A DNA stretch of 14,840 bases from an uncultured Flavobacteriales bacterium (lineage in GTDB: Bacteria; Bacteroidota; Bacteroidia; Flavobacteriales_D; Sanyastnellaceae). The translations under genes and the position numbers were made by a program. The stretch is from assembly GCA_937967465.1 (NCBI GenBank), contig CALBSW010000122.1:1-14840 (forward strand), given 5' to 3'. This document shows, piece by piece, positions 14,717 through 14,840 of the stretch; positions within the stretch are counted from its first letter, which is position 1, and each line of letters starts with the position of its first letter. A model generated the notes under the pieces. It did not search any database. It saw nothing but the letters and a program-made list of their open reading frames with translations, and was not told the DNA's origin.

Positions 14717-14840
14717 CAGGCGCCTGGGAATTCGGCGGCTTCAACAGCAGCCGTGGGCTCCACCTCGACCGGCGCCTCGATGGCGCCGTGGTCGTGACCG
14801 TCGTGGTCACCGCCGCCATGGCCACCGAGGATCGGGGCGA
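14716..14840 (-). CDS. C-terminal fragment of a His-rich protein
   Basis: The final 41 codons of a gene that enters from beyond the right edge and ends in TGA at 14718-14716, overlapping the YceI start by one base (TGATG). The visible tail is His/Gly/Asp-rich (GGHGGGDHDGHDHG) and then acidic and Ala-rich (VEVEPTAAVEAAEFPGA). Five histidines among acidic residues suggest metal binding, as in tails of some zinc or copper transport proteins, but the main domain is outside the window and no family can be named. The tight overlap implies co-expression with the YceI lipoprotein. Confidence 0.55.
   Translation of the reverse strand, partial: APILGGHGGGDHDGHDHGAIEAPVEVEPTAAVEAAEFPGA

Noticed and set aside
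14214..14825. 203-codon minus-strand frame overlapping the YceI gene
   Set aside because: It is out of frame with YceI and Arg/Pro-rich. The frame ending at 14716 gives the more credible His-rich tail.

Overview
This window is a GC-rich stretch of a Bacteroidota chromosome. Four things point there: a DUF3078-type outer membrane protein, a GH3-family adenylating enzyme, a folK–deoxynucleoside kinase pair, and -7-like boxes of the form TAnnTTTG with few Shine-Dalgarno sequences. The base composition is high for that phylum, so a GC-rich flavobacterial or related aquatic lineage is plausible. The sequence alone does not fix the genus. Stop codons are almost all TGA (14 of 16), with two TAA and no TAG.

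Layout. Positions 1-143 hold a leftward promoter-like element and an inverted repeat. folK (144-647) carries an in-frame TAG and overlaps a deoxynucleoside kinase (644-1282) as ATGA. sucD (1295-2176, minus) is convergent with the kinase. mnmE (2283-3698) runs away from sucD and is followed by a CIA30-domain lipoprotein gene (3730-4326). That gene overlaps tail-to-tail with a FecA-like TonB-dependent receptor (4316-6754, minus). The receptor is preceded on its own strand by a secreted four-cysteine protein of unknown function (6848-7429). Divergent from that are a DUF3078 outer-membrane protein (7505-8488) and fabD (8521-9405). Then come a short coiled-coil protein (9438-9737, minus) and an MFS transporter (9823-11049, minus). 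Divergent from the transporter is a compact cluster: a small 25-residue-repeat protein (11148-11585), a GH3-family enzyme (11593-13164) and a second deoxynucleoside kinase (13211-13825). This cluster ends at a perfect bidirectional terminator (13851-13878). On the far side, minus strand, lie a YceI-domain lipoprotein (13916-14716) and the tail of a His-rich gene that overlaps it.

Most genes are housekeeping: folate synthesis, dNTP salvage, the TCA cycle, tRNA modification, fatty acid synthesis and the outer membrane. The parts most worth attention are the interrupted folK, the exactly periodic 25-residue repeat protein coupled to the bacterial GH3 enzyme, the two divergent deoxynucleoside kinase paralogues, and the Cys-rich YceI lipoprotein coupled to a His-rich partner. 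No rRNA, tRNA, insertion sequence, CRISPR array or phage gene was seen. Apart from the terminator and a few hairpins the intergenic regions are short, and none exceeds 300 bases.
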